Positions 16,589 to 23,757 of a stretch of 34,864 bases of DNA are shown one piece after another. Both the position numbers and the translations under genes were made by a program. Where the stretch lies: NCBI RefSeq assembly GCF_000158815.1, contig NZ_GG657738.1, positions 136,630-171,493 of the forward strand, in the 5' to 3' direction. This stretch comes from Micromonospora sp. ATCC 39149. GTDB lineage: Bacteria; Actinomycetota; Actinomycetes; Mycobacteriales; Micromonosporaceae. Within the stretch, counting starts at the first letter, position 1, and every line of letters starts with the position of its first letter. The notes below the pieces were generated by a model. That model searched no databases. It saw nothing but the letters and a program-made list of their open reading frames with translations, and had not been told where the DNA came from.

Positions 16589-17314
16589 ATGAAGGTAGAA
16601 ATCTGGGCCGAGGTCACCTGCCCATGGTGCGGGCTGGGCAGCCATCGCGTGGACCGCGCCGTGGAACGGTTCGAGCACAGCGACCAGGTCGACGTGGTCC
16701 ACCGCTCCTTCCCGCTGGACGGCAGCTTGCCCACCGACCGCACGGTCAGCGTCCGTGAGGCCCTGCTGAGCAAGCACGGCATCAGCGGCGCGCAGGCAGA
16801 GGCGGTGACCCGGAAGATCGAGACGCTCGCCGCCGCCGAGGGGCTGAGCCCCTACCGGGTGCTGGACAACGTCGTCGGCAACACCGAACTGGCCCACGAG
16901 TTCCTGGCCCACGCCTCCGCGCAGGGCAAGAACCGCGAAGCCTGGGACACGATCTTCCGGACCTACTTCGGCAAGGCCGAGCCCGTCTTCGCCCTGGACG
17001 ACCTGCTGCGCCTCTCCGACGAGATGGGCCTCGACCGCGACCTGACGCGCCAGGTACTCACCGACCGCCGCTACCGCACCCGAGTCCAGGACGACGCCCG
17101 CCACGCTCAGCGGCTGGGCGCCACCGGGGCCCCGTTCATCGTCGTCGACGGCCGCTACGGCGTCCCCGGCGCGCAGGACAGCGACAGCCTGCTCGACCTG
17201 CTGCACACCGCCTGGAACGAGACCCACCCCGTCACCCTCGCCCCCGCGGGCGACGCCCCGGGCTGCGGCCCCGACGGCGGCCCCGACGGCTGCGCCGTCC
17301 CGGCCCGTCCCTGA
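16589..17314 (+). CDS. DsbA/FrnE-family thioredoxin-fold protein
   Basis: 241-residue cytoplasmic (no signal peptide) DsbA-type oxidoreductase of the FrnE group. The active site CPWC is at residues 11-14 (AEVTCPWCGLGSHR) and the cis-proline loop at GATGAPFIVVDGRYGVPGAQD. The helical insert (SVREALLSKHGIS, EGLSPYRVLDNVVGNT) is usual for the family. FrnE-like proteins act as disulfide isomerases in oxidative stress or in polyketide biosynthesis. It is the first gene of the HxlR-divergent cassette. An additional Cys pair near the C-terminus (GCGPDGGPDGC) may form a disulfide. Confidence 0.9.
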   Translation: MKVEIWAEVTCPWCGLGSHRVDRAVERFEHSDQVDVVHRSFPLDGSLPTDRTVSVREALLSKHGISGAQAEAVTRKIETLAAAEGLSPYRVLDNVVGNTELAHEFLAHASAQGKNREAWDTIFRTYFGKAEPVFALDDLLRLSDEMGLDRDLTRQVLTDRRYRTRVQDDARHAQRLGATGAPFIVVDGRYGVPGAQDSDSLLDLLHTAWNETHPVTLAPAGDAPGCGPDGGPDGCAVPARP

Positions 17315-17378
17315 CCCCCACCGCTTCCCCGTCTCATCGGCGCACCGCGTGCCCATTGACTCTCTTCAGGTGATCGCT

Positions 17379-18041
17379 ATGACTGACTTGCTGGTACTCG
17401 GCGGCAGCGGCCGCACCGGAATCCACGTACTGCGGGAGGCCGCCGCCCGCGGCCACCGCGTCCGTGCTCTGGTGCGCAACCTCGACTCGGTCCAGGCCCC
17501 GGCCGGCGTCGAACTCATCCAGGGCACACCCGCGGACATCGACGACCTTCGCAAGGCCGCCCAGGGCACCGAGGCCGTGATCAGCGTGCTGAACAACGCC
17601 CGGGCCTCGGACAACCCCTGGGCCAGGCCCGTCAGCCCGGCCGCCTTCATGACCACCGCCGCTCGCGACACCCTGACCGTGATGCACGAGCAGGACATCC
17701 GCCGGATCGTCCTGGCCTCCACCCAGGGTGCCGGCGACGACTGGGCGCACCTGAACCCGGTCGCGAAGGCGTTGATCAAGGCGTCCAACATCAAAGCCAG
17801 CTTCGCCGACCACCACGGAGTCGACCACGTCGTGCGCACCTCGCACGCCGACTGGACCCTGGCCCGTGCCGTCGCCCTCACCGACAAACCGTCCAGCGGC
17901 CAGGTGAAGGCCGCCGAACGCGGCACCGACAAACCGGCCATGCGGGTCAACCGCGCCGACTTCGCCAGCTTCCTGATCGACACTGTGGAGAACGACGCCT
18001 GGATCCGCAAGGCACCACTGGTCTGGAACTCCCGGGAATGA
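17379..18041 (+). CDS. NAD(P)-binding oxidoreductase (NmrA/atypical SDR)
   Basis: 220 residues from ATG 17379, chosen over an upstream ATG at 17349 because the Rossmann strand TDLLVLGGSGRTGIHVLREAAARGHRV starts immediately. The dinucleotide motif is GGSGRTG. Family features include DIDDLRKAAQGTEAVISVL and RIVLASTQGAG. The protein is of the SDR-a5/NmrA kind, acting as an NAD(P)H quinone or flavin reductase or a redox sensor. It sits in the HxlR cassette 64 bp after the DsbA-like gene. A tail of a close homologue survives at 10699-10833. Confidence 0.85.
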   Translation: MTDLLVLGGSGRTGIHVLREAAARGHRVRALVRNLDSVQAPAGVELIQGTPADIDDLRKAAQGTEAVISVLNNARASDNPWARPVSPAAFMTTAARDTLTVMHEQDIRRIVLASTQGAGDDWAHLNPVAKALIKASNIKASFADHHGVDHVVRTSHADWTLARAVALTDKPSSGQVKAAERGTDKPAMRVNRADFASFLIDTVENDAWIRKAPLVWNSRE

Positions 18042-18077
18042 CCCGCACCCTTCCGCCGTCACCGCCACTACACCCGC

Positions 18078-18233
18078 ATGTCCAAACTGATCACCATCTT
18101 CGGCGCCGGCCAGGGCCTCGGCGAGCGTCTCACCGTGCCGGTCGCCCGCACCTACCCCATTGCCGAGGTGCCCGCCGCACTCGCGGGCTTCACGGTGGCG
18201 CCCCTCGGCAAGATCGCCATCACGGTCGCCTGA
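18078..18233 (+). pseudogene. 51-codon SDR/MDR fusion remnant
   Basis: ATG 18078 begins MSKLITIFGAGQGLGERL, the start of a short-chain dehydrogenase with its glycine motif. From about residue 18 the frame continues as VPVARTYPIAEVPAALAGF and ends LGKIAITVA, the C-terminus of a medium-chain quinone reductase like the one at 9695-10636. Two genes were evidently joined by a large deletion. The open frame could still make a short peptide but no enzyme. Confidence 0.72.
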
Positions 18234-18284
18234 GCACCCCAACCAACTGCTGACCTGCCCCGCCTCTTTTGGAGACGCTCACTC

Positions 18285-18656
18285 ATGAACGTGTTGCTAT
18301 GGATCGTCCAGGTGCTGCTGGCTGTCGCGTTCGGCATGGCCGGGCTAATGAAGGCCACCCAGCCGAAGGAGAAACTCGCCGAGAAGCTGCCCTGGGTGCA
18401 GGACTACGCCGCCGGCACGGTCCGGTTCATCGGCGTCGTCGAGCTGCTCGGCGCGATCGGGCTGATCCTGCCCGCCGTCACCGGTATCGCGCCGATCCTC
18501 ATCCCGATCGCCGCGACCGGTCTCGCGCTCACGATGGTGCTCGCCGCGGTCGTCCACATCCGCCGCAAGGAGCCCTCCGGGGTCGCGTTCAACGCGGTCC
18601 TGTTCGTCCTGGCGGTGTTCGTCGCGTGGGGCCGGTTCGGCCCGTACGGCTGGTGA
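18285..18656 (+). CDS. DoxX family membrane protein (cassette 2)
   Basis: 123-residue four-helix membrane protein, paralogue of 9264-9644: LLWIVQVLLAVAFGMAGLMK, QPKEKLAEKLPW, ELLGAIGLILP and WGRFGPYGW. It is last in the cassette led by the DsbA-like gene and has a ggag ribosome binding site 12 bases upstream of its ATG. DoxX proteins are linked to membrane thiol/oxidant responses, fitting the neighbouring DsbA and NAD(P)-binding proteins. Confidence 0.87.
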   Translation: MNVLLWIVQVLLAVAFGMAGLMKATQPKEKLAEKLPWVQDYAAGTVRFIGVVELLGAIGLILPAVTGIAPILIPIAATGLALTMVLAAVVHIRRKEPSGVAFNAVLFVLAVFVAWGRFGPYGW

Positions 18657-18862
18657 GCGAGCCTTCGTGACCGCCATCGCCGGGCGCCCTGGCTGATCAT
18701 CGCCGACACCCTCCCCGGCCAGAACCGGGCACAGGCTGTCGACCGCCATCGGCATCCCCGCAGCCGCGCGGATCAGATCCAGTGAGACAGATCAACTCCA
18801 TCGAGAACCCATAATCATGACTTGAAGCCGTCAAAATCGGGTACTCGTCGGGGGAACCGTCG
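18657..18862. other. Spacer without a visible gene
   Basis: 206 bp between convergent transcripts. The only notable string is agatcaactcc at 18789-18799, matching the core of the motif repeated at 20781, 23720 and 27771. Confidence 0.5.
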
Positions 18863-19054
18863 TCACGCCGCCCGGCTCTGCATGGTGACCAGCCGGAACG
18901 GGTACGTGTACTCAGCGCCGCAGCCGGCGCACCAGGCGCGGAACAACGCGCTGGTCGGGCTGTCGGCCTCGGCCGGCTCGACCTCGTACCGCACGCCTTC
19001 GATCACGGCGTAGAGCCGCGGCCAGCGAAACCGGCAGATGCACGTCCCGTTCAT
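18863..19054 (-). CDS. Small CxxC protein, hypothetical
   Basis: 63 residues. Cysteines at TCICRF and CAGCG could bind a metal as a zinc-ribbon. Its ATG overlaps the stop of the upstream gene (ATGA at 19051-19054), so the two are translationally coupled. No family is recognised with confidence; similar small proteins accompany regulators in actinobacterial mobile elements. Confidence 0.6.
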   Translation of the reverse strand: MNGTCICRFRWPRLYAVIEGVRYEVEPAEADSPTSALFRAWCAGCGAEYTYPFRLVTMQSRAA

Positions 19055-19497
19055 GCCGGTACCTCGCCCTGCGGCTCGGGGGCCGGATCAGGCGCTCGCC
19101 ACTCGCGGGGCTTGGCGCCGGTGGCGTCGGCGACGGCGTCGACGTCGCGGTGCTGGTAGGCGGTGCGCACGCCGGAGATGGACATGCCGGCTGCCGCGGC
19201 GAGGTCGCCGAGGGTGTAGGGGCGGGGCTGGACGAACTCGCGGCCGTAGGCGAGCAGCTCGCGGATCTCCTGCTCGGCTTGTTCCTTGGCGCGGCGGGCG
19301 CCGTTCAGCGCGGAGATCAGCGGATCCCGTTGGGCCTCCTCCCACAACAGCCGAAGTTGCTCGGTGGTCTCCATGCGCTCCCGGCCCGCCTGATCACGCA
19401 TCTCGAGAAAGCCGTCGTGCTCTTCCTCGCCAGGCTCGGGTTGCGGGATGGGGTGCAGGATCGCGGCTACGTCGCTGAAGATGTTTCGCTTACTCAT
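19051..19497 (-). CDS. HTH-containing hypothetical protein
   Basis: 148 residues from ATG 19497. The first half is charged and helical (METTEQLRLLWEEAQRDPLI, ARRAKEQAEQEIRELLAYG), a likely coiled coil. The second half has a helix-turn-helix (YTLGDLAAAAGMSISGVRTAYQHRDVDAV). This is the sigma-like HTH layout seen in small actinobacterial regulators. It is divergent from the serine recombinase with palindromes between them, so it may regulate that gene. No ribosome binding site is obvious; an in-frame upstream start at 19545 is possible. Confidence 0.65.
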   Translation of the reverse strand: MSKRNIFSDVAAILHPIPQPEPGEEEHDGFLEMRDQAGRERMETTEQLRLLWEEAQRDPLISALNGARRAKEQAEQEIRELLAYGREFVQPRPYTLGDLAAAAGMSISGVRTAYQHRDVDAVADATGAKPREWRAPDPAPEPQGEVPA

Positions 19498-19518
19498 GCA
19501 TGCATTCTGTGCACTCTT

Positions 19519-19533
19519 TTGCGATGATCGCAA
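19519..19533. promoter_or_regulatory. Perfect palindrome upstream of the HTH gene
   Basis: ttgcgatgatcgcaa is a 7-bp palindrome around one base, 22 bp ahead of the HTH protein start; a likely operator for that protein. Confidence 0.5.
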
Positions 19534-19622
19534 CTGATTGCGCATGCCGCATTTTCACTCTTCTCGCAAACGGTCCATTCTGAGAGCAAGATCAGAAACG
19601 GATCGAACGAGGTCGTCGAGAG

Positions 19623-19693
19623 CCGACTTCCTTCTCAAAACCCCTTCTCACGCAACCGTGTCGAGGGGCGGTTCTGCGAAATGGTTGTGAGAA
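19623..19693. repeat. Recombinase site-like repeats and left inverted repeat
   Basis: ccttctca occurs at 19630 and 19643, followed by the inverse ggttgtgagaa at 19683-19693 that pairs with ttctcacgcaacc at 19645-19657. The outer copy (19623-19644) is a near-perfect inverse of 20669-20689 across the recombinase gene; the shared core is TTGAGAAGGAAG. The array resembles a res or crossover site next to a serine recombinase. Confidence 0.55.
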
Positions 19694-19703
19694 CATCCGG
19701 GGC

Positions 19704-20675
19704 GTGAGCGACCCCGAAATCCGCGACGCCGACGACGTCGAGCGCCACCCGTGCCCCCGCTGCCAGGTCCAGCCCGGCCCGCCGTGCCGGTCGCGCTCCG
19801 GAGCGGTCGCCGGCACCTACCACACCGGACGGTTCACCAAGGTGCCCCGACTCGCCAAGGCCCTGCGGGTGCCCACCCCGGCCGACCGCGGCCCGGGCCA
19901 GCCCTGGCGGCCCGGCACCCCGCCGCCTGCGCCCCTCGCGGCGGACACCCCGGCCGCGGATATCCGGATCGGGTACGCCCGGTGCAGCACCCTGACCCAG
20001 GAACTGCAAACCCAGCTGGACGCACTCGCCGCGCACGGCATCGACCCCGACAAGGTGTTCGCCGAGAAGGTCAGCACCCGGGTCCGGGTCCGCCCCAAGT
20101 TCGAGGAGGCGCTCGCGCTCGCCCGGCAGATCAAGGCCCACGCCCCGCATTGCCGGGTCATCCTGACCGTCTACGAGATGAAACGCCTCGGCCGCGACGC
20201 CGCCGAGCTCACCGCTCTGGCCGATTACCTCACCGCCCACGGCCTGGTCCTCGAGATGCTCGCCGGCCCGCTGCCGGGCATCTACGACCCGACTGGCCCC
20301 GGCCGGATGCTGTTCGCGTTCTTCGCTGCGATGGCCGAGACCGAACGCGACAACATCCGCGAGGCCACCCTGGAAGGCCTCGACACCGCCGCCCGCAAGG
20401 ACAAGCACGGCGGCCGCCCACCGGTCATCACCGACGACATGCTGCACACCGTGCTGCGCCGACGCGCCGCCGGCGAGACCGTCGAGCAGATCCGCCCCGA
20501 CCTGATCATCCCGGCCGGCAAGCGCAAGGGCCGCAATCCGAGCGTGGCCAGCATCTACCGCGCGCTCGCCGCCTACGAGAAAGCCCAGGCGTACCCGGAG
20601 GCGGTCGAGCAGGCCCGCACCGAACACGCGCGCCGCGCCGGCGGCACGCCGGCCGTCGTGCAGCCACGGGGTTGA
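19704..20675 (+). CDS. Serine recombinase with N-terminal zinc-finger-like extension
   Basis: 323 residues. Residues 1-75 carry HPCPRCQVQPGPPCRS followed by a histidine (YHTGRF), a pattern of small zinc-finger extensions in actinobacterial mobile proteins. The resolvase catalytic domain follows: IRIGYARCSTLTQELQTQLDAL with the nucleophilic serine, then LTVYEMKRLGRDAAELTALADYL and the long helix MAETERDNIREATLEGLDTA. The C-terminus has the DNA-binding HTH (NPSVASIYRALA). It catalyses DNA resolution or inversion. Start GTG 19704. The stop lies within the right inverted repeat. A diverged copy of its C-terminal half is fused to another gene at 12649-13278. Confidence 0.88.
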   Translation: MSDPEIRDADDVERHPCPRCQVQPGPPCRSRSGAVAGTYHTGRFTKVPRLAKALRVPTPADRGPGQPWRPGTPPPAPLAADTPAADIRIGYARCSTLTQELQTQLDALAAHGIDPDKVFAEKVSTRVRVRPKFEEALALARQIKAHAPHCRVILTVYEMKRLGRDAAELTALADYLTAHGLVLEMLAGPLPGIYDPTGPGRMLFAFFAAMAETERDNIREATLEGLDTAARKDKHGGRPPVITDDMLHTVLRRRAAGETVEQIRPDLIIPAGKRKGRNPSVASIYRALAAYEKAQAYPEAVEQARTEHARRAGGTPAVVQPRG

Positions 20676-20689
20676 GAAGGAAGATCGGT
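20669..20689. repeat. Right inverted repeat after the serine recombinase
   Basis: Inverse of 19623-19644 with two small indels; 20 matching bases. It includes the recombinase stop codon. Both arms are followed outward by tgatcttg at similar distances. Confidence 0.6.
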
Positions 20690-20777
20690 CCAGCGGTTAG
20701 CGGTAGTGATGATCTTGTCCGCTAGCCGAACCACGGGCCAACATCATTTCTGTCGATCAAGGCCCGACCATCCCTCG

Positions 20778-20791
20778 CCGCTAGATCAACT
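20778..20791 (+). repeat. ctagatcaact motif, copy A
   Basis: ccgctagatcaact, shared exactly with 27768-27781 and mostly with 23720-23730. A truncated gene starts immediately to its right. Confidence 0.6.
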
Positions 20792-20822
20792 TTTTGATCC
20801 CCGGTCGCACATCCGTTAGCAA

Positions 20823-21182
20823 CGCCCCGTCTACCGCAACGCCAAGACCAAGGTCGACCCCGCAACCAACCGGCGCTACGGCGAGACCGGCGCCTCCGGC
20901 CGCGTCCAGCTCGACGCCGACCGCAAGTGGTACCCGATCGCCCCGACCCGCGTACCGAAGGTCAAGGCGTTCGTGTTCGTCGTCAACGGCAAGGTCACCC
21001 GCGTACGCGCGGTCAAGCCGAACGGCACCTGGGACTCCGACGACCGCGGCTACTTCGACGCCCCACTCACCGCACCGCTGACCGAGCTGGAGATCGCCCG
21101 GCAGTTCCCCACCCTTCCGCTGAACCTCGGCGACGAGCGGCCGCACAAGCGCGGCAAGATCCGCGAATACCTCTCCCTCTGA
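20823..21182 (+). pseudogene. 5'-truncated hypothetical gene
   Basis: The frame is open from about 20823 and encodes RNAKTKVDPATNRRYGETGA, then DADRKWYPIAPTRVPKVKAF, and ends KRGKIREYLSL at 21182. Codon composition looks coding well before the first available GTG at 20973, so the true start was probably removed at the repeat near 20791. The product is not recognised; the beta-rich pattern suggests a small domain. Between 21183 and 21244 no gene is visible. Confidence 0.5.
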
Positions 21183-21244
21183 CCTCTATATATAAGGACA
21201 GGGTTCGCCGTGCAGCGGAGTGGAACAGCAGGAGTGGCAGAGCC

Positions 21245-21261
21245 ACTGACGATCCGTGTCG
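21245..21261 (-). repeat. Right-end transposase site R2, split by IS3 insertion
   Basis: On the minus strand cgacacggatcgtcagt matches left site L3 at 15 of 17 bases. Its first four bases are one copy of the IS target duplication. After in silico removal of 21262-22594 it lies 5 bp from R1, the same gap as between L1, L2 and L3. Confidence 0.72.
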
Positions 21262-21325
21262 TGAGGTTCCCCCGGTAGCTCGGAGGCTTTCGATCATGCT
21301 CTGATGGAGCTGAAGGGAGTCATCC

Positions 21326-21637
21326 GTGGCAGCACCGAAGAAGTATCCCGATGAGCTGCGCGAACGTGCGGTGCGCTTGTATCGGGAGTCGGACCCGAAG
21401 CCCGTGATCCGCCAGCTGGCCCGCCAGCTTGGGGTGCATCACGAGGCGTTGCGCAACTGGATCCGCCAGGACGAGGCCGACCGTGGCCTGCGGGGCGACC
21501 GGCCGACGACCTCGGAGGTGGAGGAGTTGCGTCGGTTGCGGCGGGAGAACGCGGAGCTGAAGCGGGCCAATGAGATCCTGAAAGCCGCCTCGGCTTTTTT
21601 CGCCTCGGAACTCGACCCGACCCGGCGACGGTCGTGA
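21326..21637 (+). CDS. IS3-family OrfA (helix-turn-helix protein)
   Basis: 103 residues from GTG 21326 with aaggga upstream. The HTH is KKYPDELRERAVRLYRES through RQLGVHHEALRNWIRQ, followed by a leucine-zipper-like helix (SEVEELRRLRRENAELKRAN) and the classical ILKAASAFFASELD end. It binds the IS ends and supplies the N-terminus of the OrfAB transposase through frameshifting. Confidence 0.93.
   Translation: MAAPKKYPDELRERAVRLYRESDPKPVIRQLARQLGVHHEALRNWIRQDEADRGLRGDRPTTSEVEELRRLRRENAELKRANEILKAASAFFASELDPTRRRS
21595..21601 (+). promoter_or_regulatory. Programmed -1 frameshift site
   Basis: The run ttttttc lies in orfA where the orfB frame is already open (from 21574). Slippery U6C heptamers at this spot produce OrfAB fusion in related IS3 elements. 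Confidence 0.7.
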
Positions 21638-22560
21638 CGCTCGTCGACGAGCTACGCGACCGCTTCGGGGTCGAGCCCGTCCTCCGGGTCCTCAACGTCG
21701 CCGTCTCCACCTACTACGGCTGGCTCACCCAAGCCGCCAACCCCTCCGCTCGCCGACGTGAGGACGCGGATCTGGCGGTGGAGATCGCGGAGATCCACGA
21801 TGTGTCGGGCGGCACCTACGGCAGCCCGCGAGTGCACGCCATGCTGCGCCGCCAAGGCCGCCAGCTGAGTCGCAGGCGGGTCGAGCGGTTGATGCGGACC
21901 GCCGGCCTGCAAGGGGCGTTCCTGCGCAAGAAGTGGCGCATCCCGTCCACCCGGTCGAACCCGAAGGCGACGCCCGCTCCGGACTTGGTCAACCGGCAGT
22001 TCACCGCTGCGGCGCCCAACCGGCTGTGGGTCGCCGACGCGACCCGCATCCCCTGCGGGCAGGGCGTGTTCTGGCTGGCCGCGGTGCGGGATGTCTTCTC
22101 CAACCGCATCGTGGGCTGGCGGTGCTCCGACCGATGCGACACCGACCTGATCCTCGGCGCCCTCGAATACGGCATCTGGTCCCGCGACGTCCGCGACGGC
22201 CAACTGATCCACCACAGCGACCGCGGGTCGAACTACACGTCGTTCCGCTTCGCCCAGCGCCTGGCCGACAACGGCATTCTGCCCTCGATGGGCTCCGTCG
22301 GCGACTCGTTCGACAACGCCCTCATGGAGAACTTCTGGTCAACGTTGAAGATCGAACTGGTCTACCGAAACTCCTGGCGGACCCGCGACGAAGCCGAGAA
22401 CGCGATCTTCGCCTACATCGACGGGTGGTACAACACCCGCCGCATCCAGAAAGACCTCGGCTGGCGCTCCCCAGACGAGTACGAAGCCGCCTGGCACGCC
22501 CACCAGGCCCGACCAGACGAGACGACTATCGTTCAGCCTGAGCCCACCGGCGCCAGGTAA
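21634..22560 (+). CDS. IS3-family OrfB transposase (rve domain)
   Basis: 308 residues when counted from GTG 21634, which overlaps the orfA stop; the functional product is probably the frameshifted OrfAB. The DDE residues are intact: NRLWVADATRIP (D), IHHSDRGSNYTS (D) and NALMENFWSTLK (E). The C-terminus WYNTRRIQKDLGWRSPDEYE is normal. Together with perfect ends and target duplication this IS looks recently active. Confidence 0.94.
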   Translation: MTLVDELRDRFGVEPVLRVLNVAVSTYYGWLTQAANPSARRREDADLAVEIAEIHDVSGGTYGSPRVHAMLRRQGRQLSRRRVERLMRTAGLQGAFLRKKWRIPSTRSNPKATPAPDLVNRQFTAAAPNRLWVADATRIPCGQGVFWLAAVRDVFSNRIVGWRCSDRCDTDLILGALEYGIWSRDVRDGQLIHHSDRGSNYTSFRFAQRLADNGILPSMGSVGDSFDNALMENFWSTLKIELVYRNSWRTRDEAENAIFAYIDGWYNTRRIQKDLGWRSPDEYEAAWHAHQARPDETTIVQPEPTGAR

Positions 22561-22599
22561 CCAACCCTCCGGCAAACCGGGGGAACCTCAGTCGTTTTC

Positions 22600-22665
22600 A
22601 CTGACGTTCTGATGTCGGTCAACAGTCACCGCGGCGAGGACGACTCGGCCACATTCTGTGTCACA
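22600..22665 (-). repeat. Right end of the Tn7-like element with site R1
   Basis: Minus-strand reading from 22665: the 13-bp tip tgtgacacagaat, a 33-bp interval containing gactgttga (similar to cactgttga at 3799-3807 on the left), then R1 accgacatcagaacgtcagt at 22619-22600. R1 keeps cgac and gtcagt but has one extra base compared with L1-L3. Confidence 0.73.
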
Positions 22666-22687
22666 TCACCGGAAGGAGGTCGCCGAG

Positions 22688-23635
22688 GTGTCCGTGATCC
22701 CGCTGCCGACCACCCACCGCCCCGTGGCGCTCGTGATCGCCGTCGACGCGTTCCTCGACCGATTCCGCGACGACCCCGCCACCCGCGCCACCTACACCGA
22801 GACCCTGCGCCGGCTGCGCCATACCGCCGGCGACCAAGTCTCGGTCGCGACGCTCACCCCGGAGATCTACGAGCAGACGATGGCCCGCTGGGACCAGCGC
22901 GCCACAAACACCTGGAACAAGCATTTGTCCGCGCTAACCTCGTTCACCTCCTACTGCCGCCGCCAGGACTGGCTGACCACCGACCCCGGCCAGCGCCTGG
23001 AACGCCGCAAGGTCACCCGGACCCGGGACAAGGCCATCCCCCGCGCCCGCCTCGACCGGCTGTTCACCGACGACCGCAACCCGCTGCGCGAACGGGTGCT
23101 GTGGCGGATGCTCTACGAGACCTGCGCCCGCGCCGAGGAGATCCTCGGCCTCGACGTACCCGACCTCGACATGGAGTTCCGCCGCGCCCTGGTCACCGAG
23201 AAAGGCGGCGACCGCGCCTACGTGCACTGGGAAACCCCGACCGCACGCCTGCTGCCCCGGCTCCTGGCCGGCCGCACCGCCGGGCCGGTCTTCCTGGCCG
23301 ACCGACGCGCCGCAGCAGCCGGGCGCCGCGCGCTAGCCCTGGGGGACATCTGCCCGGACACCGGCCGGGGCCGGCTGTCCTACCCGCGCGCCGAGTACCT
23401 GTTCAAACAGGCATCCAAGCTCCACGACCCGCACGGCACCGGGTACACCCTCCACCAGCTGCGCCACTCCGGCCTGACCCACCTCGCCGCCAAGGGCCGC
23501 AGCGCCGCCGAACTCCAGGCCAAGTCCCGCCACCGGCACCTGGCCACCCTCGGCATCTACGTCCGGCTCGGCGAGGAGACCTCCGCCCGCATCACCGCCG
23601 AGGACGACGAGCACCACCGCCGGCACCGGCGCTGA
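22688..23635 (+). CDS. Tyrosine recombinase (XerC/D-like integrase)
   Basis: 315 residues from GTG 22688, chosen because ggaaggaggt ends 7 bases upstream; GTG 22694 is an alternative. The N-terminal SAM-like core-binding domain (AFLDRFRDDPATRATYTETL, NTWNKHLSALTSFTSYC) precedes the catalytic domain. The active-site set is visible: Arg in CARAEEILGL, His-Arg in LHQLRHSGL, His in KSRHRHLATLG and the nucleophile Tyr in GIYVRLG. It cuts and rejoins DNA by Holliday-junction chemistry. The gene begins 22 bp outside the inferred Tn7-like right tip, so the transposon sits at its promoter region. A hairpin follows the stop. Confidence 0.9.
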   Translation: MSVIPLPTTHRPVALVIAVDAFLDRFRDDPATRATYTETLRRLRHTAGDQVSVATLTPEIYEQTMARWDQRATNTWNKHLSALTSFTSYCRRQDWLTTDPGQRLERRKVTRTRDKAIPRARLDRLFTDDRNPLRERVLWRMLYETCARAEEILGLDVPDLDMEFRRALVTEKGGDRAYVHWETPTARLLPRLLAGRTAGPVFLADRRAAAAGRRALALGDICPDTGRGRLSYPRAEYLFKQASKLHDPHGTGYTLHQLRHSGLTHLAAKGRSAAELQAKSRHRHLATLGIYVRLGEETSARITAEDDEHHRRHRR

Positions 23636-23693
23636 TCGCGCCCGTACCGAGATCACGGAAAACGGCGAAGTGCTTCCCGCGTGACCCGCCACT

Positions 23694-23711
23694 CTGGGGC
23701 AGCCGCCCCAG
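23694..23711 (+). terminator. Hairpin after the integrase
   Basis: ctggggc agcc gccccag, a 7-bp GC stem 58 bp after the stop, without a T-run. Confidence 0.5.
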
Positions 23712-23719
23712 GTACGGAC

Positions 23720-23746
23720 CTAGATCAACTCCTTAGCGTTGTTTTT
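23720..23746 (+). repeat. ctagatcaact motif, copy B
   Basis: ctagatcaactccttagcg and the following ttgtttt match 27771-27797 with two differences over about 26 bp. Confidence 0.7.
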
Positions 23747-23757
23747 GGTCTGAAAAC

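Larger units (their letters stand above)
21262..22590 (+). mobile_element. Intact IS3-family insertion sequence, 1329 bp
   Basis: Terminal inverted repeats begin tgaggttcccccgg at 21262 and end with the inverse at 22590; they match over about 22 of 25 bases. A 4-bp direct repeat gtcg flanks it (21258-21261 and 22591-22594). It holds orfA and orfB in the -1 relation. It interrupts a transposase-binding site of the Tn7-like right end. Confidence 0.93.
3729..22665. mobile_element. Inferred Tn7/Tn5053-type transposon, 18.9 kb, with redox cargo
   Basis: The element is delimited by tgtgacacagaat at 3729-3741 and its exact inverse at 22653-22665, with the TGT...ACA ends usual for this class. Repeats ending in gtcagt lie inside: 3831-3849, 3853-3871 and 3875-3893 on the left, and 22600-22619 plus 21245-21261 on the right in inverse orientation. 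The left sites have a 22-bp period, the size of TnsB sites in Tn7. The transposition genes occupy 3893-8400. No matching 5-bp target duplication is seen (cgagc left, tcacc right), so one end may derive from another event or a rearrangement. End assignment is my inference from sequence; the transposition proteins are secure. Confidence 0.72.
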
